Made by a program: the position numbers and the translations under genes
DNA from: an uncultured Clostridium sp.
GTDB taxonomy: Bacteria > Bacillota > Clostridia > Lachnospirales > Lachnospiraceae
DNA length: 64,000 nucleotides
Direction: 5' to 3'
Assembly (NCBI RefSeq): GCF_900547735.1
Contig: NZ_URHZ01000020.1
Coordinates: 5,990-69,989, forward strand
Notes under the pieces: model-generated
Told to the model about the DNA's origin: nothing
What the model saw: only the letters and a program-made list of their open reading frames with translations
The model's database searches: none
Shown here: positions 26,816 through 35,373 of the stretch, piece by piece
Position numbering within the stretch: the first letter of the stretch is position 1
Layout: the number at the start of each line of letters is the position of its first letter

Positions 26816-27595
26816 ATGAGTGTTCAGTTGTTGGACAAAACAAGAAAAATCAACAAATTATTGCATAACAATCATTCTCACAAAGTTGTCTTTAATGACA
26901 TCTGTGAAGTGCTCGGCGAGATTCTGCAGTCAAACATTCTTGTAATAAGCAAGAAGGGAAAAGTGCTGGGGGTTGCGATTTGTCCCGGAATTGATGAGAT
27001 AGAGGAACTGATCGAAGACCAGGTAGGCGGTTACATTGACCGCATGCTGAATGAACGTCTTCTGAGCGTTTTATCTACCAAAGAAAATGTCAATCTTGCG
27101 ACGCTGGGCTTTGCAGAGGAAAATGTCAAGAAGTATCAGGCTATCATTACACCAATCGACATTTCCGGCGAGCGTCTGGGGACGCTGTTTATCTACAAAG
27201 CAGATGCAAATTATGATATTGACGACATTATTCTGAGCGAATACGGCACCGCGGTAGTAGGACTTGAGATGATGCGCTCCGTGAATGAGGAGAATGCAGA
27301 AGAGACCAGAAAGATTCAGATTGTAAAGTCTGCTATCAGCACATTATCATTTTCAGAACTGGAAGCAATCACACACATTTTCGACGAACTGGAAGGCAAT
27401 GAGGGTATCCTGGTTGCCAGCAAGATTGCAGACAGAGTTGGTATCACCCGTTCTGTCATTGTCAATGCACTGCGCAAATTCGAGAGCGCCGGTGTTATTG
27501 AATCACGTTCTTCCGGCATGAAAGGCACTTACATCAAAGTATTGAATGATGTCGTATTTGATGAACTTAAGACTTTGAAAACAGAGACAAAATAA
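26816..27595 (+). CDS. codY: GTP- and branched-chain-amino-acid-sensing repressor CodY
   Basis: CodY is the global regulator of nutrient limitation in low-GC Gram-positives. The 259-aa protein has an N-terminal GAF effector domain (about residues 1-155), a linker helix, and a C-terminal winged HTH whose recognition region ASKIADRVGITRSVIVNALRK (about 200-220) is the most conserved part of the family. AAGGAGG precedes the ATG. It is monocistronic between its own promoter and a terminator. Possible targets in the window are the AT-rich palindromes before glnN and the AspRS operon. Confidence 0.96.
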   Translation: MSVQLLDKTRKINKLLHNNHSHKVVFNDICEVLGEILQSNILVISKKGKVLGVAICPGIDEIEELIEDQVGGYIDRMLNERLLSVLSTKENVNLATLGFAEENVKKYQAIITPIDISGERLGTLFIYKADANYDIDDIILSEYGTAVVGLEMMRSVNEENAEETRKIQIVKSAISTLSFSELEAITHIFDELEGNEGILVASKIADRVGITRSVIVNALRKFESAGVIESRSSGMKGTYIKVLNDVVFDELKTLKTETK

Positions 27596-27634
27596 TATTG
27601 ACTTGAAAATTCATTTTACATGAATTGTTTATGC

Positions 27635-27679
27635 AAAAAAGGAACCGGCATGGGTGAGGGTGTAGCCGATTCCTTTTTT
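27635..27679. terminator. Bidirectional terminator between codY and purF
   Basis: AAAAAAGGAACCGGC and GCCGATTCCTTTTTT arms with one mismatch, placed between convergent genes. Confidence 0.85.
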
Positions 27680-27791
27680 GGTGCCCTGAATTTGCAGATA
27701 CAGGAATTCAAGGCATCTTTTTTCTTGTTTATTTCGGCTGTTTCTTATTCCGTAAAGTCCTTTTTGAGTATCCGTGTTCAGACTATTAAAA

Positions 27792-29213
27792 TTATTCCAG
27801 TGCATTTTTAATATCCGTGCCCGGGACTTCCATCGGATAATGCCCCGTAAAGCAGGCCGTGCAGAGCGGAAGGCCGCCGACCATCTCCGGAAGCTGTTCT
27901 GCGGGCATGTAAGCCAGGGAGTCTGCGCCTATGGACCGTCGGATTTCCTCCGTGGAATGGCTGCTGGCAATCAACTGCCTGTTGGAGGGAACGTCGGTTC
28001 CAAAGTAGCAGGGATACAGAAACGGCGGAGAGGAGATTCTCACGTGAACCTCCAGAGCTCCTGCCTCCTTGAGCATGTGAATCAGATTTTTAATTGTGGT
28101 GCCGCGCACGATGGAATCATCCACCAGCACAATGCGTTTCCCTTTCACGGCGGGAGCCAGCACGCTGAGCTTGATCTTCACGCTGTTTTCACGTTCCTTC
28201 TGGCTGGATTTGATAAAAGTTCTTCCAACATAACTGTTTTTGTGGAAGATGAGCTCAAAAGGGATGCCTGACGCTCTGGAATACCCCATAGCCGCCGTCA
28301 GGCCGGAGTCGGGGACACCGGCTGCAAGATCGGCAGAAACAGGGCAGGAACGGGCCAGAATGGCTCCGCCCCGCAGCCGGGCTTCATATACGCTTACATG
28401 GTCCAGCCGGCTGTCCAGTCTGGCGAAGTAAATATATTCAAAGATGCAGTGGGCGTTTTCAGCCTGCCGCAGTTCCGTATCGGAGTGAAGGCCGTCCTTT
28501 GTAATGGTGACAATCTCCCCCGGTGCAATGTCGCGGATAAATTCACCTCCGGCAGCTTCTATGGCGCAGCTTTCCGAAGCAATGAGCCACGCATGGTTCA
28601 TCCTGCCGAGGCAGAGCGGTTTCAGACCGTAGGGATCGCGGACTCCAATCAGTTTTCTGGGGCTGGCAATTACAAGGCCGTAGGCACCCTTTATCTTTGC
28701 GGCCGCCCGCTTGATGGCATCTTCCACAGTAGATGTATTAAGGCGTTCCCTGGCAATGTGGAGCGCGATGGCCTCAGAGTCAATAGTCGTCTGAAAAACG
28801 GCTCCCGTTTTTTCAAGTTCCCGTTTCAGTTCGGCGGCGTTGACAAGATTGCCGTTGTGTGCCAGAGTGAGAGTTCCCTTAATGTAATTTAAAACGAGCG
28901 GCTGGGCATTTTCCAAAGTAGCGGCTCCGGTTGTAGCGTAACGGACGTGGCCGATGCCGATATTTCCGGTAAGACGGGCCAGTATATCAGGCGTAAATAC
29001 CTCCTGCACAAGCCCCAGGCCTTTATGGCACAGAGCCGGAGCCATTGGCCCGTTGGTGTCGCCGACTGCAATTCCGCATGATTCCTGGCCCCGGTGCTGA
29101 AGTGCACAGAGACCATAAAAAATATCTGCTGAGACATCGGAACCGCCCGTATTAAAAATTCCAAAAACACCGCATTCTTCTCTTAGTCCCGTAGTTTGTT
29201 CAGATGGCTGCAT
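27792..29213 (-). CDS. purF: Amidophosphoribosyltransferase (glutamine PRPP amidotransferase)
   Basis: PurF catalyses the first committed step of purine synthesis: PRPP + glutamine to phosphoribosylamine. The 473-aa chain has a short propeptide ending before the N-terminal nucleophile Cys (EECGVFGIF), a class-II glutaminase domain, and a phosphoribosyltransferase domain with the PRPP loop IVLVDDSIVRGTT. Cys residues in HCIFEYIYFA, PCYFGTD and CTACFTG match the [4Fe-4S] ligands of the B. subtilis-type enzyme, which is oxygen-labile. AAGGAGG precedes the ATG. It lies only 29 nt after glnN, so both are probably on one mRNA; no other pur genes adjoin it. Confidence 0.96.
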   Translation of the reverse strand: MQPSEQTTGLREECGVFGIFNTGGSDVSADIFYGLCALQHRGQESCGIAVGDTNGPMAPALCHKGLGLVQEVFTPDILARLTGNIGIGHVRYATTGAATLENAQPLVLNYIKGTLTLAHNGNLVNAAELKRELEKTGAVFQTTIDSEAIALHIARERLNTSTVEDAIKRAAAKIKGAYGLVIASPRKLIGVRDPYGLKPLCLGRMNHAWLIASESCAIEAAGGEFIRDIAPGEIVTITKDGLHSDTELRQAENAHCIFEYIYFARLDSRLDHVSVYEARLRGGAILARSCPVSADLAAGVPDSGLTAAMGYSRASGIPFELIFHKNSYVGRTFIKSSQKERENSVKIKLSVLAPAVKGKRIVLVDDSIVRGTTIKNLIHMLKEAGALEVHVRISSPPFLYPCYFGTDVPSNRQLIASSHSTEEIRRSIGADSLAYMPAEQLPEMVGGLPLCTACFTGHYPMEVPGTDIKNALE

Positions 29214-29242
29214 AGCCGGTTTCCTCCTTAAAAATTCATTTC

Positions 29243-31342
29243 TTATATTGAAAAAAGCAGTTTTTCATAGGATGGATAGGCAAGAAACTCGTCGGGGATT
29301 ATGGTCTCCGCCTCATCGACATAGGAACGGAGTTCATTCATCTTGGCAAGTACGGTGTAGCGGCAGTATTTTACCTTTTCCATGCTGTCTTCCGAGCCGT
29401 CCACACCGGAAATGGAAGCTTTTAACTCATCCGACTTTTCAGAAATGACGGTATAGAGAGCGGAAAGTCCGTCCAAACGTTTCTCCATTGCGGAGACGGA
29501 AACCGACGGCAGGGCCTTTTTCATTTTCACTTCGGTTTCGGCCAGTTCTTTTATGTAGGCGAGCAGGGAGGGGAGGAAGGTTTTGTTCATCATGGAGTGC
29601 ATGGTTTTGGCTTCAATCATAATTGTCTTTATATAGTTCTCCTGCATAATTTCATAGCGGGAGAAGATTTCTTCCCGGGTGAAGACATGGTGCTTTGTGA
29701 AAAGTTCGATGTTCTTTTCCGCTATAAAGCAGGGAAAAGCTTCTGCACAGGTTGGAAGATGGAAGAGTCCTCTCTTTTCCGCCTCCTTCACCCAGGCCTC
29801 CGAGTAGCCGTTTCCATTGAAAACAATACGTTTATGTCTGCGGATCACCTCTTTCAACAGAGTGTGGATTTCATCGGGCAGCTTTTCCGCGGGTACCTTC
29901 TCCAGGTGATCCGCAAATTCTCCAAGAACCTCGGCGACGGCAGTATTGAGAACCACATTTGGGCCTGATACCGGGAGAGAGGAGCCGGGCATACGGAATT
30001 CGAATTTGTTGCCGGTAAAGGCAAAGGGTGAAGTCCTGTTGCGGTCCGTCGTGTCTTTGACGAAATGAGGAAGGACTCCCGCACCCGCATTCATTGAAAT
30101 CTCTTCCCGCGCCTCGGGTTCTGCGTCATTCTCAACGATGTCGAGAACGGCGGCAAGGTCGTCGCCAATAAACATGGAGACAATGGCGGGCGGCGCCTCA
30201 TTGCCTCCCAGACGGTGATCATTGCCCGCCGTTGCGACCGAGACGCGAAGCAGATCGCCGTATACGTCCACCGCCTTCACGGTGGCGGCCAGAAAGAGCA
30301 TGAAACGGAGATTTTTGGCAGGATCTTTATCGGGATCCAGAAGATTGAGCCCTGTGTTGGTGGAGAGTGACCAGTTGTTATGTTTTCCGCTTCCATTGAT
30401 GCCTTCAAACGGTTTTTCATGGAGAAGGCAGACAAGGCCGTGCTTTTCAGCCGTGCGCTTCATCACTTCCATGGTAAGCTGGTTATTGTCCGCAGCCAGA
30501 TTGTTGGTCGTGTACACAACAGCCAGTTCGTGCTGTGACGGAGCCACCTCATTATGTCTTGTCTTGGACGGAATTCCGAATTTCCAGAGTTCTTCATCCA
30601 GCTCCTTCATAAAGGCGAGAACGCGGGGGCGAAGTGCGCCGAAATAGTGATCATCCATTTCCTGACCCTTTGGCGCGGGTGCGCCAAACAGGGTTCTGCC
30701 GCAGAACTTCAGGTCGCTGCGCTTATTATACAGTTCTTTATCTACGAGAAAATATTCCTGTTCAGGACCGACTGTGGAGTAGACACGGGTGACGTCCTCA
30801 TCGCCGAAGAGCTTCAGCACGCGGAGCGCTTCTTTGTTGACGGCTTCCATGGAACGCAGCAGAGGTGTTTTTTTATCGAGAGCTTCTCCGCTGTATGAGC
30901 AGAACGCTGTGGGAATGCAGAGTGTCCCGTCTTTTATAAAGGCCGGAGAGGTGGGATCCCAGGCCGTATAACCCCGGGCCTCAAAAGTGGCGCGCAGGCC
31001 GCCGGAAGGAAAACTGGAGGCATCCGGTTCCCCCTTGATCAGTTCCCTGCCTGAAAAGTCCATAATCACATCGTCATTGCCGAGTGGGCTTATAAAGCTG
31101 TCGTGTTTTTCGGCGGTAATACCGGTCATCGGCTGGAACCAGTGGGTAAAGTGGGTGGCGCCGTTTTCCACGGCCCATTCCTTCATCGCTACGGCAACGG
31201 CATTGGCAACATCAAGCTCCAGATGACGGCCGGTTTCAATTGTGTTTCGAAGGGCCCTGTAAACATCTCTCGGCAGTTTGTTTTTCATAATTTTGTCGTT
31301 AAACACAAGGCTTCCATAGAGCTCGGGGATGTTCTTTTTCAT
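29243..31342 (-). CDS. glnN: Type III glutamine synthetase
   Basis: ATP-dependent synthesis of glutamine from glutamate and ammonia. The 699-aa length is typical of GSIII, much longer than GlnA. Recognisable segments include the N-terminal ELYGSLVFND, the catalytic-core stretch KTRHNEVAPSQHE, GINGSGKHNNWSLSTN and RNRTSPFAFTGNKFEFR. The start is placed at ATG 31342, 7 nt after AAAGGAGA; the ATG two codons upstream is too close to that site. A promoter and an intrinsic terminator precede it (31402-31479). It is the first gene of a glnN-purF unit. Confidence 0.96.
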   Translation of the reverse strand: MKKNIPELYGSLVFNDKIMKNKLPRDVYRALRNTIETGRHLELDVANAVAVAMKEWAVENGATHFTHWFQPMTGITAEKHDSFISPLGNDDVIMDFSGRELIKGEPDASSFPSGGLRATFEARGYTAWDPTSPAFIKDGTLCIPTAFCSYSGEALDKKTPLLRSMEAVNKEALRVLKLFGDEDVTRVYSTVGPEQEYFLVDKELYNKRSDLKFCGRTLFGAPAPKGQEMDDHYFGALRPRVLAFMKELDEELWKFGIPSKTRHNEVAPSQHELAVVYTTNNLAADNNQLTMEVMKRTAEKHGLVCLLHEKPFEGINGSGKHNNWSLSTNTGLNLLDPDKDPAKNLRFMLFLAATVKAVDVYGDLLRVSVATAGNDHRLGGNEAPPAIVSMFIGDDLAAVLDIVENDAEPEAREEISMNAGAGVLPHFVKDTTDRNRTSPFAFTGNKFEFRMPGSSLPVSGPNVVLNTAVAEVLGEFADHLEKVPAEKLPDEIHTLLKEVIRRHKRIVFNGNGYSEAWVKEAEKRGLFHLPTCAEAFPCFIAEKNIELFTKHHVFTREEIFSRYEIMQENYIKTIMIEAKTMHSMMNKTFLPSLLAYIKELAETEVKMKKALPSVSVSAMEKRLDGLSALYTVISEKSDELKASISGVDGSEDSMEKVKYCRYTVLAKMNELRSYVDEAETIIPDEFLAYPSYEKLLFSI

Positions 31343-31401
31343 AATCATGTCTCCTTTCAGATATTGCACAGCGCGCACCTTAAGCGCAGATTTTCAAAAA
31401 G

Positions 31402-31434
31402 AAAAAGGCACCTCGGTTGTACCGAAGCGCCTTT
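31402..31434 (-). terminator. Intrinsic terminator in the glnN leader (probable attenuator)
   Basis: Read on the reverse strand, GGCGCTTCGG and CCGAGGTGCC pair over 10 bp (two G-U) around TACAA, flanked by AAA and TTTTTCTTTTT. It lies downstream of the glnN promoter (-10 at 31452-31457) and upstream of the start codon, so it can stop glnN transcription unless overridden. Confidence 0.8.
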
Positions 31435-31451
31435 GCTTTTCTTTATTCTGT

Positions 31452-31496
31452 AGTATACACAAAAAAATGCGAATGTCAATATTTTCCTGAAATATT
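31452..31496 (-). promoter_or_regulatory. glnN promoter with an upstream palindrome
   Basis: On the reverse strand, TTGACA (31479-31474), a 16-nt spacer and TATACT (31457-31452). An AATATTT/AAATATT palindrome with a 5-nt centre (31478-31496) overlaps the upstream edge of the -35 and resembles a degenerate CodY box; the regulator is not proven. Confidence 0.75.
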
Positions 31497-31517
31497 TTTT
31501 CGATTGTAAAAAAACGC

Positions 31518-31541
31518 GAACGCCGCCGGGACTGAAGACTC
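31518..31541 (-). repeat. Partial copy of the dispersed GC-rich repeat
   Basis: GAACGCCGCCGGGAC is identical to 7673-7687, and its other end (CCGGGACTGAAGACTC) is the exact reverse complement of 63926-63941. It lies just downstream of the glmS stop. Confidence 0.55.
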
Positions 31542-31551
31542 AACAAAATCC

Positions 31552-33384
31552 TTACTCCACCGTAACAGATTTAGCCAGATTCCTCGGCTTATCTACATCT
31601 AATCCCCTTCCCAGGGAAACATAGTATGCGAAGAGCTGAAGCGGAATAATAGCAAGGGAGCCGGAGAAAAAGCGGTTAATCTTCGGGATATAAACCGTAA
31701 AATCAGACACCTTTTCGATTTCTTTATTATCCTCGTTGGTCAGCGCCATCACAAAAGCGCCTCTGGTCTTGACCTCGACAACGTTGCTGATGGTCTTTGG
31801 ATAGAGAGCTTCCTGGGTTGCGAGAGCTACGACGAGCGTGCCTTCCTCAATCAGTGAGATGGTTCCGTGCTTGAGCTCACCGGCTGCATAGGCCTCCGAG
31901 TGGATATAGGAAATCTCTTTCAGTTTCAGGGAACCCTCCATTGAGATGGCATAGTCCACACCGCGGCCGATGAAGAAAATGTGCTCTGCGGCCAGGTAGC
32001 GGTTGGCAAAACGCTGAATCTGCTGGCGGTCTTTTAAGATTTCATCCATCATCTCAGGAAGCTTCTGCAGATCCTCAATCATCCGGCTGTAGTCACTGTC
32101 CGCCAGCGTAGCGCGGACCTTGCCGAATTTCAGGGCAAGCAGGTAGAAGGAGACGAGCTGTGCGCTGTATGCCTTTGTCGTTGCCACGGAGATTTCCGGC
32201 CCGGCCCAGGTATACATGACATTGTCGGCCTCACGGGCAATGGAGCTGCCTACCACATTGACAATTCCCAGAACCCTCTGGCCGTTTGCCTTCGATTCCC
32301 TGAGGGCGGCGAGAGAGTCGGCCGTCTCACCGGACTGGCTCACAATAATGACAAGCGTGTTGCGGTCGAAAATCGGATCGCGGTAACGGTACTCAGATGC
32401 CAGATCCACCTCAACCGGCACCCTGGAAATTCCTTCGAATACGTATTTGGCCATGACGCCGGTATGGTAAGCGGAACCGCAGGCCACGATCATGATTTTA
32501 TTAATGCTGCGGATATCTTCATCCGTCATTCCGAGTTCTTCGATCACCACTTCACCGTCCTGGATACGCGGACTGATGGTGTCGCGGACAGCTTTTGGCT
32601 GCTCATAGATTTCTTTCAGGAAGAAATGCTCATAACCGCCCTTTTCCGCAGCGTTTACATCCCAGTCAATGCGGGTGCATGTTTTCTGAAGCGGCTCCTC
32701 GTCCACGTTGTAAAATTTGATTCCCTCGCGGGAGAGAACGGCAATCTCCTCGTTCTCCATATAGAAAACTTCCCTTGTATACTGAAGAATAGCGGGTACG
32801 TCGGAGGCGATAAAATTACCGCTTTCGCTGTGTCCTACGATCAGAGGGCTGTCTTTTCTGGCGGAGAAAACCTGGCCCGGGAAATCCTTAAAGAGGATGC
32901 CGAGGGCATACGAACCTTCCACCTTCTGCATTACCTTTGTAAGCGCTTCCAGCGGGTTATGGTTGCGGTTGTAGTAGTAATCCAGCAGATGTGCCAGAAC
33001 CTCGGTGTCCGTCTCGGAGATAAATTCATATCCCTTGCCGATGAGGCGCTGTTTTAATTTGCTGTAATTTTCAATAATACCGTTGTGTACGACAATGATC
33101 GAGCGATCTTTATTGAAGTGGGGATGGGCATTGGTATCGGAAGGACTTCCATGGGTAGCCCAGCGTGTATGTCCGATTCCGACTGTTCCGGAGAGGGTGC
33201 TTCCTTCTTTTGTCAGATCCTTAAGACGCTTAAGACGTCCCGTGACCTTTTCCATCTTGATATCTGTCCCGTCATAAACTGCAATTCCGGCCGAGTCATA
33301 ACCCCGGTATTCCAGCTTGCTGAGTCCGCTCAACAGGATAGGAGCCGCCTGTTCGTCTCCGATGTAGCCAACAATTCCACACAT
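31552..33384 (-). CDS. glmS: Glutamine-fructose-6-phosphate aminotransferase (isomerising)
   Basis: GlmS makes glucosamine-6-phosphate for cell-wall precursors. The 610-aa protein has the class-II glutaminase domain with Cys1 directly after Met (MCGIVGYIG), two SIS sugar-isomerase domains (including SQSGETADSLAALRESK) and the conserved C terminus ending AKSVTVE. GGAGGAAAAC lies before the ATG. The leader is short and contains no recognisable glmS ribozyme, unlike many Firmicutes. It lies upstream of glnN on the same strand, but glnN has its own promoter. Confidence 0.97.
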   Translation of the reverse strand: MCGIVGYIGDEQAAPILLSGLSKLEYRGYDSAGIAVYDGTDIKMEKVTGRLKRLKDLTKEGSTLSGTVGIGHTRWATHGSPSDTNAHPHFNKDRSIIVVHNGIIENYSKLKQRLIGKGYEFISETDTEVLAHLLDYYYNRNHNPLEALTKVMQKVEGSYALGILFKDFPGQVFSARKDSPLIVGHSESGNFIASDVPAILQYTREVFYMENEEIAVLSREGIKFYNVDEEPLQKTCTRIDWDVNAAEKGGYEHFFLKEIYEQPKAVRDTISPRIQDGEVVIEELGMTDEDIRSINKIMIVACGSAYHTGVMAKYVFEGISRVPVEVDLASEYRYRDPIFDRNTLVIIVSQSGETADSLAALRESKANGQRVLGIVNVVGSSIAREADNVMYTWAGPEISVATTKAYSAQLVSFYLLALKFGKVRATLADSDYSRMIEDLQKLPEMMDEILKDRQQIQRFANRYLAAEHIFFIGRGVDYAISMEGSLKLKEISYIHSEAYAAGELKHGTISLIEEGTLVVALATQEALYPKTISNVVEVKTRGAFVMALTNEDNKEIEKVSDFTVYIPKINRFFSGSLAIIPLQLFAYYVSLGRGLDVDKPRNLAKSVTVE

Positions 33385-33464
33385 ATGTTTTCCTCCGTTT
33401 TTTGGTTTCTGTCTAATAATACAGTAGTCAGTCTAGTACAGAAAGTGCTTATTTATACAGGTAA

Positions 33465-33492
33465 ATTATATTCATAGATGACAGGATGTCAA
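33465..33492 (-). promoter_or_regulatory. Consensus glmS promoter
   Basis: On the reverse strand, TTGACA (33492-33487), a 16-nt spacer and TATAAT (33470-33465), both hexamers perfect. Confidence 0.88.
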
Positions 33493-33584
33493 CGCATTTA
33501 AAAAAAACTTAATAAAAAAAGACAGTGAAAATTCTGGAAATGCAGAGTCGCGTCCTCATTTTTCACCCTCAAATTGCCCCTCAA

Positions 33585-33614
33585 TTTTGAAAATATCAAA
33601 AAGAATTTTCAAAA
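33585..33614. promoter_or_regulatory. 10-bp inverted repeat upstream of the AspRS operon promoter
   Basis: TTTTGAAAAT (33585-33594) and ATTTTCAAAA (33605-33614) are perfect inverted arms with a 10-nt spacer, ending 5 nt before the -35. The AATTTTC-type sequence resembles CodY boxes (consensus AATTTTCWGAAAATT) but with several mismatches. Confidence 0.5.
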
Positions 33615-33619
33615 AACCC

Positions 33620-33648
33620 TTTACATTCCCGAAAAAATAGTTTATAGT
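33620..33648 (+). promoter_or_regulatory. Promoter of the aspS-gatCAB operon
   Basis: TTTACA (33620-33625), a 17-nt spacer and TATAGT (33643-33648). Confidence 0.7.
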
Positions 33649-33654
33649 GAGGAC

Positions 33655-33918
33655 CATAAAAAAGGCAGTGAAGGAGACTCTGTTTTAAAGAATCCGACAG
33701 AAAGACGTGGTCACCGGCTGAGAGCCGCGTCAGGAGGGCATAAGACAATAGGGAACACTCCGGAGCCGGACGTACGAACGGTCAGTAGGACGTCACGTGA
33801 ATGCGCGTTAAGCATACAAGAGAGTGAGAAGATGAGGCGCTGCTTTACTTTTCAAATGCGGGTGGTACCGCGGGAATATCCCGTCCCGGAATGTCGAAAG
33901 ATGTTCCGGGATTTTTTT
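33655..33918 (+). ncRNA. T-box riboswitch leader of the transamidation operon (GAAC specifier)
   Basis: The leader contains the hallmark T-box GGGTGGTACCGCGGG (33860-33874) followed by a terminator with CCCGGAA/TTCCGGG arms and a T7 run (33884-33918). In a stem I model, GGAG (33673-33676) pairs with CTCC (33758-33761) and GTTTT (33682-33686) with AAGAC (33743-33747), leaving GGGAACA in the 3' side of the internal loop. That loop holds AAC (33754-33756, Asn) overlapping GAA (33753-33755, Glu). Downstream genes make Asn-tRNA and Gln-tRNA by amidation. T-box identity is firm; the specifier assignment is inference from hand pairing. Confidence 0.9.
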
Positions 33919-33996
33919 GATCCATGGGAAATTACAGGCGGAATTCTTAGTCTCCCCGGAACATCGGTGCACAAAAAAAGAAAGCGAGGGAAAAAG

Positions 33997-35328
33997 ATGG
34001 ATTTTTTAACAGGAATGAAAGAAAAAGACGTTCTGGAGCTTAAGAGTCTTTTAACTGATGGGAAGACGGGACAGGAGGTGAAAGTAAACGGCGCGGTTAT
34101 GAATATCAGGAATATGGGAGACATTGCCTTTATCATACTGAGAAAACGGGACGGCGTTCTGCAGACGGTATTTGAGAAGGGAGTCACGGAGGCCGATTTT
34201 TCCCGGATAAGGGAAGAAACCTTTGTGGAAGTGACCGGGATTGTGAAAGCGGAGGAGAGGGCGCCCCACGGGATTGAGCTGCGGTTAAAGAGCGTGAAAA
34301 TTCTCTCTAAACCGGCGGAACCGATGCCGATTGCGGTTTCCAAATGGAAGATGGGAGCTTCTCTGGAGGCAAGGCTGGATATGAGGCCTCTCACACTCCG
34401 GAATATCAGGGAACGGGCCAGGTTCAAGATAGAAGAGGGGATTGCCAGGGCGTTCAGGGAATTTCTAAAGGATCAGGGATTTACGGAAATACATTCCCCG
34501 AAGATTGGAGCCAGAGGAGCCGAGGGAGGAGCCAACGTCTTTAAACTTGACTACTTTCACCGTCCGGCCGTGCTGGCACAGAGCCCCCAGTTTTATAAAC
34601 AGATGATGGTCGGTGTATTTGACCGCGTCATGGAAATAGGTCCCGTGTTCCGGGCGGAAAAACATAATACAAAACGCCATCTTAACGAATATACGGGACT
34701 CGATTTTGAAATGGGGTATATCGACGACGTTACGGACATCATGGCAATGGAGACAGGTTTTCTGCAGCATATGGTGGAATTATTAAGAGCGGAATACAGC
34801 CGGGAGCTGGAAATCCTGAGAGTCAAGCTGCCGAAGACGGACAAAATCCCGTGCGTAACGTTTACAGGGGCCAAGGAACTGGCGGCTGAAAAATATGGAG
34901 TGCAAATCAGGAACCCATATGATTTGGAACCGGAGGAGGAACACCTGATCGGCCGTTATTTTAAAGAAGAATACAATGCCGACTTTGTTTTTGTCACACA
35001 GTACCCCTCTAAAAAACGCCCGTTCTACGCGATGGATGATCCCGAAGATATAAGATTTACAAAGAGCTTCGATTTATTATTCCGGGGGCTGGAGGTGACG
35101 ACGGGAGGCCAGCGTATCCACGACTACGAAGAACTGATGGCAAAAATAGAGAGGAGAGGCATGGATGTGGAAGGAATGGACGGTTATCTGGACACCTTCA
35201 AATACGGTATGCCTCCCCACGGCGGGCTCGGAATCGGCCTGGAACGGATGACGATGCAGCTTCTGGGTGAGGAAAATGTGAGGGAGGTCTCACTTTTCCC
35301 GAGAGATATGAGCCGTCTTGTCCCATAG
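33997..35328 (+). CDS. aspS: Aspartyl-tRNA synthetase, archaeal/Asn-type, probably non-discriminating
   Basis: A class II synthetase of 443 aa. An N-terminal OB-fold anticodon domain (about residues 15-110) precedes the catalytic core with motif 2 (FRAEKHNTKRHLNEYTGLDFEM) and motif 3 (GLGIGLERMTM near the end). Its short length and lack of a bacterial GAD insertion mark the archaeal-like type, which commonly charges both tRNA-Asp and tRNA-Asn. Direct linkage to gatCAB supports making Asp-tRNA-Asn for amidation. ATG 33997 follows GAGGG by 6 nt; the open frame runs upstream through the T-box but that part is not coding. Confidence 0.93.
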   Translation: MDFLTGMKEKDVLELKSLLTDGKTGQEVKVNGAVMNIRNMGDIAFIILRKRDGVLQTVFEKGVTEADFSRIREETFVEVTGIVKAEERAPHGIELRLKSVKILSKPAEPMPIAVSKWKMGASLEARLDMRPLTLRNIRERARFKIEEGIARAFREFLKDQGFTEIHSPKIGARGAEGGANVFKLDYFHRPAVLAQSPQFYKQMMVGVFDRVMEIGPVFRAEKHNTKRHLNEYTGLDFEMGYIDDVTDIMAMETGFLQHMVELLRAEYSRELEILRVKLPKTDKIPCVTFTGAKELAAEKYGVQIRNPYDLEPEEEHLIGRYFKEEYNADFVFVTQYPSKKRPFYAMDDPEDIRFTKSFDLLFRGLEVTTGGQRIHDYEELMAKIERRGMDVEGMDGYLDTFKYGMPPHGGLGIGLERMTMQLLGEENVREVSLFPRDMSRLVP

Positions 35329-35373
35329 ATAAAAGCAGAATTATATTGCAGACAGAGAGAAAGAAGGGAAACC

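Noticed and set aside
27620..28271. Forward frames in the codY-purF region
   Set aside because: One covers the terminator and the other is antisense to purF; neither has a ribosome site.
33385..33573. Possible glmS ribozyme upstream of glmS
   Set aside because: The leader between the consensus promoter and the ATG is under 90 nt and has none of the ribozyme's conserved core.
33574..33996. In-frame upstream extension of aspS
   Set aside because: It runs through the promoter, T-box and terminator; the good ribosome site and family start are at 33997.
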